5,347 bases of DNA. It comes from Marinospirillum sp. (GTDB lineage: Bacteria; Pseudomonadota; Gammaproteobacteria; Pseudomonadales; Halomonadaceae). The position numbers and the translations under genes are program-made. The stretch spans positions 1 through 5,347 of the forward strand of contig SKHR01000161.1 in NCBI GenBank assembly GCA_007116865.1, given 5' to 3'. Below, piece by piece: positions 1 through 5,347 of this stretch (positions within the stretch are counted from its first letter, which is position 1; each line of letters begins with the position of its first letter). The notes under the pieces were generated by a model. The model saw nothing but the letters and a program-made list of their open reading frames with translations, searched no databases and was not told where the DNA came from.

Positions 1-963
1 AACAAAGGGCTGGCGGCGATGTTCACCATGATGAATGCCGCGCGGATCGGTGTAGGGATTCAAGGCCAGGGGTTGATCGAGGCTTCTTACCAGAATTCTT
101 TGGCTTATGCGCGTGATCGCCTGCAAATGCGTGCTTTATCTGGCGCGAAAGCACCCGAAAAGTCAGCAGATCCAATCATTGTGCATCCGGATGTCCGGCG
201 TATGCTGCTGACTCAAAAAGCCTTCAGTGAAGGCGGCCGTGCATTGATTCTTTACACCGCTCAACTGGTGGACCTGGTTGAAGCCGGTAGCGATGAGCAG
301 AAAAAAGAGGCGGATGAGATTCTTGGCCTGCTGACGCCAATCGTGAAAGCCTTCCTGACCGAAGTCGGCTTTGAGGCCACCAACGAGGGCCTGCAAGTCT
401 TTGGTGGTCATGGCTTTATTCAAGAATGGGGCATGGAGCAGTTTGTCCGGGATGCACGCATCACCCGCTTGTATGAAGGCACCACGGGCATTCAGGCGCT
501 GGATTTGTTAGGCCGTAAAATTCTGATGAACCAGGGCGAAACCCTGCGCAAGTTCACCAAGCAGATCCACAAGTTCTGCCAGGCAAATGCTGAAAATGAT
601 CTGGCTGAATTCACCCAGCCGCTGGCTGAGCTGAACAAGGAGTGGGGCGAACTGACCATGAAAATCGGCATGGGTGCGATGCAAAACCGCGAAGAAGTCG
701 GTGCCGCCGCAGTCGACTACCTGATGTATGCCGGTTATATCACCATCGCTTACTTCTGGGCACAAATGGTTGAAGTTGCTCAGAAAAAACTGGCTGAAGG
801 CAGCGAAGAACAGGCTTACTATCAGGCCAAAATCGAAACCGCTCGCTTCTACTTCAAGCGAATTCTTCCCCGAACCCGCGCCCATGCAGCGGCTATGACC
901 GCCGGTGCCGACTCCCTGCTGGCACTGGATGAAACCGCTTTTGGCTTGGGATTTGAAGTTTAA
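1..963 (+). CDS. Acyl-CoA dehydrogenase, DmdC/FadE-like large type (5' truncated by window edge)
   Basis: FAD-dependent acyl-CoA dehydrogenase that would oxidise an acyl-CoA to the trans-2-enoyl-CoA and pass electrons to electron-transfer flavoprotein, the first step of beta-oxidation in the cytoplasm. The reading frame is open from base 1, so the true start lies outside the window. The 320 visible residues align with residue 282 onward of the complete paralogue at 1169-2971, so about 280 residues (the N-terminal helical and beta domains) are missing. Visible parts are the C-terminal helical domain with the GGHGFIQEWG and VRDARI FAD/dimer-contact region, the LYEGTTGIQ motif whose Glu (codon 159 of the fragment, bases 475-477) is the expected catalytic base, and then the extra C-terminal helical domain typical of the ~600-residue branch, ending with a YFKRILPRT motif. 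The stop is TAA at 961-963, followed closely by an intrinsic terminator. The exact substrate cannot be read from sequence; no frameshift is seen. Confidence 0.95.
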   Translation, partial: NKGLAAMFTMMNAARIGVGIQGQGLIEASYQNSLAYARDRLQMRALSGAKAPEKSADPIIVHPDVRRMLLTQKAFSEGGRALILYTAQLVDLVEAGSDEQKKEADEILGLLTPIVKAFLTEVGFEATNEGLQVFGGHGFIQEWGMEQFVRDARITRLYEGTTGIQALDLLGRKILMNQGETLRKFTKQIHKFCQANAENDLAEFTQPLAELNKEWGELTMKIGMGAMQNREEVGAAAVDYLMYAGYITIAYFWAQMVEVAQKKLAEGSEEQAYYQAKIETARFYFKRILPRTRAHAAAMTAGADSLLALDETAFGLGFEV

Positions 964-995
964 AACGGTATGACGCTTCAAGTTTAGGAGTGCTT

Positions 996-1020
996 GGGCG
1001 GCTTAGGCCGCCCTTTTTTT
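996..1020 (+). terminator. Rho-independent terminator of the first acyl-CoA dehydrogenase gene
   Basis: A perfect 7-bp GC stem (GGGCGGC at 996-1002, GCCGCCC at 1007-1013) closes a TTAG loop and is followed directly by seven T (1014-1020). It begins 33 bases after the TAA stop, which is ideal placement. It should separate transcription of the first dehydrogenase from that of the second. Confidence 0.93.
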
Positions 1021-1050
1021 ATCAACAAACGTCACAATTATTTAACCCCT

Positions 1051-1074
1051 TCAAGCCAGCATGCTAGGCTTTGA
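1051..1074. repeat. Imperfect inverted repeat centred on AGCATGCT, candidate operator
   Basis: TCAAGCC (1051-1057) is the reverse complement of GGCTTTGA (1067-1074) apart from one extra T. Between them is the perfect 8-bp palindrome AGCATGCT (1058-1065) plus one A. It lies just past the upstream terminator and about 95 bases before the next start codon, with no T-tract after it, so it does not look like a terminator. A dimeric regulator site is a reasonable guess, but I recognise no known consensus. Confidence 0.4.
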
Positions 1075-1084
1075 GGAGTAAAAC

Positions 1085-1117
1085 CTGCAGGTCACAGATT
1101 TCATTTGTGCTCTGCAG
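1085..1117. repeat. Inverted repeat with CTGCAG ends, overlapping the candidate promoter
   Basis: The left arm CTGCAGGTCACA (1085-1096) and right arm TGTGCTCTGCAG (1106-1117) are reverse complements at 10 of 12 positions, with a 9-base spacer GATTTCATT. The outer CTGCAG hexamers are themselves palindromic. The right arm covers the proposed -35 element, so protein binding or RNA folding here could control the downstream dehydrogenase. The half-sites run TCACA then TGTG, opposite in order to the CRP consensus. The regulator is unknown. Confidence 0.45.
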
Positions 1118-1132
1118 CAAAGCAGGTATGCT
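1105..1132 (+). promoter_or_regulatory. Candidate sigma70-type promoter for the second acyl-CoA dehydrogenase
   Basis: A -35-like TTGTGC (1105-1110, 3 of 6 consensus bases) and a -10-like TATGCT (1127-1132, 4 of 6) are separated by 16 bases. It is the best pairing I find between the upstream terminator and the start codon. The match is modest, as expected for a regulated or activator-dependent promoter, and the -35 lies within an inverted repeat. A transcript would start near 1139, leaving a 5' leader of about 30 bases. Confidence 0.35.
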
Positions 1133-1157
1133 AACTCAGTGATTCTTATCAGAGGAT

Positions 1158-1163
1158 AGAGGT
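1158..1163 (+). promoter_or_regulatory. Ribosome binding site of the second acyl-CoA dehydrogenase
   Basis: AGAGGT ends five bases before the ATG at 1169, good Shine-Dalgarno spacing. It supports this ATG, whose product begins with the MAIYKAPLRD-type N-terminus usual for this dehydrogenase branch. A second purine-rich stretch (AGAGGA, 1151-1156) lies a little too far upstream to be the main site. Confidence 0.75.
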
Positions 1164-1168
1164 AAACC

Positions 1169-2971
1169 ATGGCCATTTATAAAGCCCCTTTGCGCGATAT
1201 GCAGTTTGTTCTCAATGAAGTTTTTGAGGCTGGTAAGCTCTGGCAGTCAATGGATGCGACACAAGAAGTAACCCCAGATCTGGCTGATGCGATTCTGGAA
1301 GAAGGCGCCAAGCTGACAGAAAATGAACTCTTCCCACTCAACCGCAGTGGTGACGAAGAAGGCTGCCGTTTCGAAGGCGGCCAGGTCTTTACCCCCAAAG
1401 GCTTTAAAGAAGCCTATCAAGCCCTGTCTGAAGGCGGCTGGATGGGTCTGGGCGGCAACCCCGAGTACGGTGGTCAGGGCATGCCCAAGATGCTGACCGT
1501 TTTGTTTGAAGAAATGCTCTATGCGGCCAATGCCAGCTTCACTCTTTATCCTTCACTGAACAATGGCGCCACCCTGCTGCTTGATTCTCATGCCAGTGAA
1601 GAAATCAAAGCCAAGTATCTGCCGACCATGTACGAAGGCCGCTGGATTGGCACCATGTGTTTGACTGAACCCCATTCAGGGACAGATCTGGGCCTGATTC
1701 GCACCAAAGCCGAGCCCAAGGGCGATGGCACCTACACCCTGACCGGCAACAAGATCTGGATCACTGGCGGTGAGCATGATCTGGCCGAGAACATCATCCA
1801 CCTGGTACTTGCCAAGCTGCCCGATGCACCGCCCGGCACCAAAGGCATCTCTTTGTTCCTGGTGCCCAAGCTTAAAGTGCATGAAGACAACAGCCTGGGG
1901 GATTTCAACAACGTCAACTGCGGCTCTATCGAGCACAAAATGGGTATCAAGGGTTCAGCCACCTGTGTGATCAACTTCGATGGTTCCGAAGGCATCATGA
2001 TCGGTGAGCCCAATCGAGGCCTGGCTGCCATGTTCACCATGATGAACTACGAGCGCCTGTCAATCGGCATTCAAGGCCTGGGGTTGGGTGAAGTTGCCTA
2101 TCAAAGTGCCATGGACTTCTCACGTGAACGCCTGCAATCGCGTGCGCCCACCGGCCCCAAATGCCCGGACAAACCCGCTGACCCGATTCTGGTTCATCCC
2201 GATGTGCGACGTATGGCACTGAATGCGCGCGCCTTCAATGAAGCCAGCCGTGCCTTTGCGTCCTATGTCGGCATGCAGCTGGATATCAGCAAATATCACA
2301 GTGACGAGACTCAGCGCAAACATGCCGCGGATCTGGTTGCGCTGCTGACCCCGATTGCCAAAGCCTTCATCACTGATCGCGGTTTTGAAGCCACCGTTGA
2401 GGCCCAGCAAATTTATGGCGGCAGCGGCTATTGCCGTGAGTGGGGCGCAGAGCAGTATGTGCGTGATGCCCGTATTGCCCAGATCTACGAAGGCACCAAC
2501 GGCATCCAGTGCATGGACCTGATGGGTCGCAAGGTCTACGCCAATGGCGGAGAGTTTGTGCGCCTGTTTACCAAGGACGTGCGGGAATTTCTGGCAGCCA
2601 CTGCCAACAACCCAGCCATGCAGGCACGCAATGCCCAACTGGAAACCGAACTGGTACGTCTGGAAGCCTTGACCGAAAAAGTGATCGCAGCGACTAAAGC
2701 CAATCCGGAAGAAATCGGAGCGGCGGCTGCAGACTACCTCAACCTATTTGGCCTGGTCGCCTATGCCTATATGTGGGCAAAAATGGCAGCAGTTGCTGTG
2801 GAAAAGGCCGACAGCGACACTTCTGGCTTCTATCAAAGCAAGCTACAGGTTGCCGACCACTACTTCAAGCGCATCCTGCCACGGACTCTGGCACTGGAGC
2901 AGCAAGTGCTAGCGGGTGCAGAAGTGCTGATGGCCATGCCGGAAGACGCCTTCTACACCCACCTGCAATAA
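1169..2971 (+). CDS. Acyl-CoA dehydrogenase, DmdC/FadE-like large type (complete, 600 aa)
   Basis: A complete FAD-dependent acyl-CoA dehydrogenase catalysing acyl-CoA to trans-2-enoyl-CoA oxidation with electron-transfer flavoprotein as acceptor. Domains in order: an N-terminal YKAPLRDMQF cap and helical domain (about 1-155); a beta domain with TMCLTEPHSGTDLG (from residue 162) and the GNKIWITGGEHD loop that contacts flavin and substrate (to about 275); a C-terminal helical domain with GGSGYCREWG, VRDARI and IYEGTNGIQ, where Glu441 is the expected catalytic base; then the additional helical domain (about 470-595) that brings this branch to ~600 residues. Glu295 in NYERL sits where isovaleryl- and long-chain acyl-CoA dehydrogenases carry their base, so two acidic candidates exist. 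The gene follows a paralogue but has its own leader and terminator. The branch is variously annotated as fadE or dmdC (3-methylmercaptopropionyl-CoA dehydrogenase-like). Medium/long fatty acyl-CoA is the likelier substrate, but this is not provable here. Pseudomonas aeruginosa carries a comparable cluster (PA0506-PA0508). Confidence 0.96.
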   Translation: MAIYKAPLRDMQFVLNEVFEAGKLWQSMDATQEVTPDLADAILEEGAKLTENELFPLNRSGDEEGCRFEGGQVFTPKGFKEAYQALSEGGWMGLGGNPEYGGQGMPKMLTVLFEEMLYAANASFTLYPSLNNGATLLLDSHASEEIKAKYLPTMYEGRWIGTMCLTEPHSGTDLGLIRTKAEPKGDGTYTLTGNKIWITGGEHDLAENIIHLVLAKLPDAPPGTKGISLFLVPKLKVHEDNSLGDFNNVNCGSIEHKMGIKGSATCVINFDGSEGIMIGEPNRGLAAMFTMMNYERLSIGIQGLGLGEVAYQSAMDFSRERLQSRAPTGPKCPDKPADPILVHPDVRRMALNARAFNEASRAFASYVGMQLDISKYHSDETQRKHAADLVALLTPIAKAFITDRGFEATVEAQQIYGGSGYCREWGAEQYVRDARIAQIYEGTNGIQCMDLMGRKVYANGGEFVRLFTKDVREFLAATANNPAMQARNAQLETELVRLEALTEKVIAATKANPEEIGAAAADYLNLFGLVAYAYMWAKMAAVAVEKADSDTSGFYQSKLQVADHYFKRILPRTLALEQQVLAGAEVLMAMPEDAFYTHLQ

Positions 2972-2989
2972 GCTCAATCTGCTTTATTC

Positions 2990-3016
2990 AGCGGCGCCCC
3001 GAGCGCCGCTTTTTTT
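2990..3016 (+). terminator. Rho-independent terminator of the second acyl-CoA dehydrogenase gene
   Basis: A perfect 8-bp stem (AGCGGCGC at 2990-2997, GCGCCGCT at 3003-3010) closes the CCCGA loop, and seven T follow on the + strand (3010-3016). It starts 19 bases after the TAA stop. It also lies in the 59-base gap between the convergent genes. Read on the - strand the same stem is followed by TGAATAAAG rather than a T-run, so it should terminate mainly the + strand transcript. Confidence 0.92.
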
Positions 3017-3030
3017 ATTCCACAAGCGCA

Positions 3031-4221
3031 TTAAACCCCCCGTCCGCAGGCCACTGCGGAGGCCCAGGCCCATTGGAAGTTAAAGCCGCCCAACTGGCCC
3101 GTCACATCCAGTACTTCTCCAATAAAACGCACTTGAGGGCAGTGGCGCAGGCTGAAGTCCTGTGAGCTGATGGCTTGGGTGTCTACGCCGCCAAGGGTGA
3201 CCTCTGCGGTTCGATAGCCTTCTGTGCCCGCCGGACGAATCGGCCAGTCACTCAGCGACTGGTGTAACCGGGTCATCTGCGCCTGACTCCACTGAGCCGC
3301 CTGGGGGTTGAGCCCCAGGGTTTGTACCAGAGGGTCCGCAAGACGCTGCGCCAGCCGCTTGGGCAACTGCTGACTTAGGAGTGTCACCAGGCCACTGCGG
3401 GGCTGCTGCTGACGAAACTGCTGAATCCGCTGAGCCACATCCTGCCCCGGCAACCAGTTGATGCTGAGTGAGTCTCCGGGTCGCCAGAAGCTGGAAATCT
3501 GTAACATGGCGGGGCCGGATAAACCCCGGTGGGTGATGAGCAGTGGCTCACAGAAGGTCTGCCCCCGGCAGGTGACCGCCACCCCACAACTGAGGCCCGA
3601 GAGTTCGCTCCACTGGGCTTTATCCTCGGCACTGAGGGTAAAGGGCACCAGTGCTGGACTGCGCGGCAAAACCGGCACATCCAACTGCTCCGCCAGGGTG
3701 TAACCCAGTCCTGTCGCGCCCAGTGTGGGAATGGATAAACCGCCGGTTGCCACCACCAGCGCTCCGGCTTCAATGCGTCCAAGGCTGGTGTCCACTTGAA
3801 TCGAGTCCGCTTTGATGTGCATGGAGTCAAAGCGGGTGCTCAGGTGCAACGATGCACCGGCCCAGTCCATTTCCGTCAGCAGTAGCTGTTGAATGTCTTT
3901 GCTGCTGTGGGTGCAAAAAAGCTGTCCTGGTGTTTTTTCGACCCAGTCAATGCCATGGCGCTCGACCAGTTCCAAAAAAGCCTGGGGGGGATAACGCTTT
4001 AAAGCGGAGATGCAAAAACCAGGGTTGGATGACAGATAATGCTGTGGCTGCGCATCAAGATGGGTGAAGTTACAGCGCCCGCCCCCGGACATCAGAATTT
4101 TGCGCCCCGCCTGACGCGCATGATCGATCACCATCACCCGCTGTCCGGCATAGGCAGCGGTTGCCGCACACATCATGCCTGCCGCGCCCGCTCCAAGAAT
4201 CAACACATCGGTGGTTTTCAT
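3031..4221 (-). CDS. yhiN: YhiN/HI0933-family FAD-dependent flavoprotein (complete, 396 aa)
   Basis: A predicted cytoplasmic NAD(P)/FAD-type flavoprotein of the HI0933 family (BaiN/YhiN-like). The physiological reaction of proteobacterial YhiN is not established; 'aminoacetone oxidase' labels in databases are weakly founded. Visible motifs: dinucleotide-binding GAGAAG (residues 10-15) after a beta strand; GRKILMSGGGRCNFT (39-53), the family signature; VVATGGLSIPTLGATG (156-171), the second flavin contact; THRGLSGPAMLQIS (230-243); GTEGYRTAEVTLGGVDT (332-348); and FIGEVLDVTGQLGGFNFQWAW (366-386), closing the FAD site. All match E. coli YhiN as I recall it, and the length is normal (~400). The frame is open further upstream to 4452, but homology begins at MKTTDV, and an AAGAGAG Shine-Dalgarno sequence sits six bases before this ATG. 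It lies 11 bp after the channel-subunit gene, probably in one operon. No obvious intrinsic terminator of its own is seen. Confidence 0.95.
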   Translation of the reverse strand: MKTTDVLILGAGAAGMMCAATAAYAGQRVMVIDHARQAGRKILMSGGGRCNFTHLDAQPQHYLSSNPGFCISALKRYPPQAFLELVERHGIDWVEKTPGQLFCTHSSKDIQQLLLTEMDWAGASLHLSTRFDSMHIKADSIQVDTSLGRIEAGALVVATGGLSIPTLGATGLGYTLAEQLDVPVLPRSPALVPFTLSAEDKAQWSELSGLSCGVAVTCRGQTFCEPLLITHRGLSGPAMLQISSFWRPGDSLSINWLPGQDVAQRIQQFRQQQPRSGLVTLLSQQLPKRLAQRLADPLVQTLGLNPQAAQWSQAQMTRLHQSLSDWPIRPAGTEGYRTAEVTLGGVDTQAISSQDFSLRHCPQVRFIGEVLDVTGQLGGFNFQWAWASAVACGRGV

Positions 4222-4227
4222 GATCAG

Positions 4228-4234
4228 CTCTCTT
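4228..4234 (-). promoter_or_regulatory. Ribosome binding site deciding the yhiN start
   Basis: On the - strand AAGAGAG is followed by the six bases CTGATC and then ATG at 4221-4219. It overlaps the TAA stop of the preceding channel-subunit gene (4235-4233), an arrangement that favours coupled translation. It supports the start at 4221 over any upstream in-frame start. Confidence 0.65.
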
Positions 4235-5347
4235 AACGCCCGGTGCCAGACAACCAGGCCAGCACCAGCAGCAGTGCGGCAAAGCTGATCAGGGCATAAC
4301 GCTGTTCCCAGTCCTGCAAACGCGCTGTTTTGACACGCCCCTGGAACACCCCCACCCCCCGCTGCCAGACTAAAAACAGTTGATGGCGTGCCTGCACAAA
4401 CCCCTGAGCCAGGCGTTGCACAACCACTGCACCCCCCCGCACCAGATAACAATAAAGCCAGAGGCAGTCACCCGCAGGCACCCAGGCATGGAATTTTTTA
4501 CCCAGCAGGCCGATCAGCACCATCGCCAAGGCCACCGGCCACACCAGGCTGAAAACATCCTTCCAGGCCAGAGAAGCCCATTCAAGCTCAGCCAATAAAG
4601 GCCACCCAGGCAGACTCAACGCCAGCAGCAAAGAGCCCGCCCAGCTCCCCCACAGGAAAATCAATGCCGCCACAGGTTTACCCGCCGCCGACTTGGCTGG
4701 CGGCTGCGCGGCCTGCCACAAAAGCCACAAATACCTCAGCATCAGGCTGGCCGTTGCGGTCGCTGCCAGGGTCAACAAGCCGACCAAGAGCACCAGGTCT
4801 GCCGTGTATAACGCGGCTTTAAAGCCACTTTTGATCAGCAGGCCGCTGCCTAACCAGCCGACCAGCATCAAGGGTGGCAGGAGTAAAAAAATGCCCAGCG
4901 CTTGAATGCGTTTTGTCGTCCAGGGCAGGCCCACGCTCAAGAACAGGTTGGTCTTGATCAAACCATGATGCGTGACAAAAGCCAGCAGCACTGGCAACAA
5001 GAGCGGCCAAAGCTGAGCGTTCATCAATCCAGCGCCGGTCAAGGCAATCATCATGCCCATCTGACTGACGGTCGAATAGGCCAGCACCGCTTTGATTTGC
5101 GCCTGCCCCACTCCCAGCAGCCCGGCCCCCAGAGCGCCCAGCAGACCGGCATAAACCAGACCCTGACCAACCCCCGGCCAGCTTTCACTGCCCAGCGGTA
5201 ATAATAACCACCAGGCCAAAAGCCCTGCCTTGACCATCGCCCCGGAAAGCACCGCACTGGCCGGAGTCGGTGCCACTGGATGCGCCAGGGGCAGCCAGAC
5301 ATGCAGCAGAGGCAGACCGGCTTTGACACCAAAACCCAACACCAGGG
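4233..5347 (-). CDS. Proton-channel/antiporter subunit of the NuoL/M/N-MrpD-HyfB superfamily (5' truncated by window edge)
   Basis: A polytopic inner-membrane subunit with a Proton_antipo_M domain, the type that moves protons (or Na+/H+) in complex I, Mrp antiporters and membrane hydrogenases. The frame stays open past the GTG at 5342 to the window edge, so the start is outside; about 200 residues (roughly TM1-6, including the expected TM5 Glu) are missing. Counting the GTG codon as residue 1: Lys7 in GFGVKAGLPLLHVWLP matches the TM7 lysine (NuoL Lys229, NuoN Lys217); Lys37 in SGAMVKAG matches the TM8 lysine of NuoN-type subunits; QIKAVLAYSTVSQMG (81-95) is a family signature; HHGLIKTNLF (124-133) is the TM10-11 His/Lys motif; Lys170 in GLLIKSG fits the exit-site lysine. 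About ten hydrophobic segments remain, with a long, partly charged stretch before the last one (about 347-364). The C-terminus resembles stand-alone MrpD-like paralogues more than canonical NuoL/M/N. Ion and partner complex are unknown. Confidence 0.88.
   Translation of the reverse strand, partial: LVLGFGVKAGLPLLHVWLPLAHPVAPTPASAVLSGAMVKAGLLAWWLLLPLGSESWPGVGQGLVYAGLLGALGAGLLGVGQAQIKAVLAYSTVSQMGMMIALTGAGLMNAQLWPLLLPVLLAFVTHHGLIKTNLFLSVGLPWTTKRIQALGIFLLLPPLMLVGWLGSGLLIKSGFKAALYTADLVLLVGLLTLAATATASLMLRYLWLLWQAAQPPAKSAAGKPVAALIFLWGSWAGSLLLALSLPGWPLLAELEWASLAWKDVFSLVWPVALAMVLIGLLGKKFHAWVPAGDCLWLYCYLVRGGAVVVQRLAQGFVQARHQLFLVWQRGVGVFQGRVKTARLQDWEQRYALISFAALLLVLAWLSGTGR

Noticed and set aside
508..981. 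Open frame of 157 codons on the - strand opposite the first dehydrogenase
   Set aside because: It lies antisense to a well-conserved coding region, with no recognisable domain or clear ribosome binding site; a shadow of the real gene.
953..981. TTGAAG / CTTCAA pair flanking the first dehydrogenase stop codon
   Set aside because: Only six base pairs of an AT-rich stem with a 17-base loop; the real terminator follows at 996-1020.
1026..1030. PsrA-like half-site CAAAC
   Set aside because: No GTTTG/C partner follows at the required 2-4 base spacing; a five-base match alone is chance.
1092..1109. CRP-like site (TCACA ... TGTG)
   Set aside because: The half-sites are in the reverse order to the TGTGA-N6-TCACA consensus and the spacing is wrong.
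1128..1142. Four-codon leader peptide (ATG CTA ACT CAG TGA) before the second dehydrogenase
   Set aside because: It overlaps the proposed -10 element, has no ribosome binding site and no regulatory codon pattern.
2120..2638. Open frame of 172 codons on the - strand opposite the second dehydrogenase
   Set aside because: It lies antisense within the most conserved part of the dehydrogenase and its composition fits a mirrored reading of that gene.
2773..3165. Open frame of 130 codons on the + strand across the convergent junction
   Set aside because: It overlaps the end of the dehydrogenase gene and yhiN out of frame, runs through the terminator hairpin, and its Ser/Arg/Gly-rich translation resembles no family.
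4222..4452. In-frame N-terminal extension of yhiN to 4452 (473 residues in all)
   Set aside because: The extra 77 residues overlap the channel-subunit gene in another frame, have no family similarity, and the flavoprotein fold starts at MKTTDV with its own Shine-Dalgarno sequence.

Overview
The window holds four protein-coding genes: two on the + strand, then two on the - strand, converging at about 2972-3030. Both ends cut a gene. There are no RNA genes, insertion sequences, CRISPR arrays or phage genes that I can see. Protein style (600-residue acyl-CoA dehydrogenases in tandem, a protein close to E. coli YhiN), moderately high GC by eye, compact spacing and GC-hairpin/T-tract terminators suggest a gammaproteobacterium, perhaps an aquatic or pseudomonad/oceanospirillalean-type fatty-acid degrader. 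The taxonomic placement is inference.

Left half (1-3030): the C-terminal part of one acyl-CoA dehydrogenase (1-963) is followed by a strong intrinsic terminator (996-1020). A leader region (1021-1168) holds two imperfect inverted repeats and a candidate promoter. A second, complete acyl-CoA dehydrogenase follows (1169-2971, 600 aa) with its own terminator (2990-3016). The two proteins align along the whole visible length with essentially one small length difference before the catalytic motif, so they are tandem paralogues of the large DmdC/FadE-like branch. The terminator between them suggests separate transcription and regulation. Both should carry out the first step of beta-oxidation (acyl-CoA to trans-2-enoyl-CoA, FAD-dependent), probably on different chain lengths or substrates.

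Right half (3031-5347, - strand): a multi-spanning proton-channel subunit of the NuoL/M/N-MrpD-HyfB superfamily enters from the right edge without its N-terminal part. It is followed after 11 bp by a complete HI0933/YhiN-family flavoprotein, so the two are probably co-transcribed. No functional link between them is established; the pairing is the least expected part of the layout.

Most of the window is ordinary metabolism. The points worth checking are the non-coding leader of the second dehydrogenase, an extra glutamate at an alternative catalytic-base position in only one paralogue, and the channel subunit-flavoprotein gene pair. I see no convincing evidence of a wholly new system.
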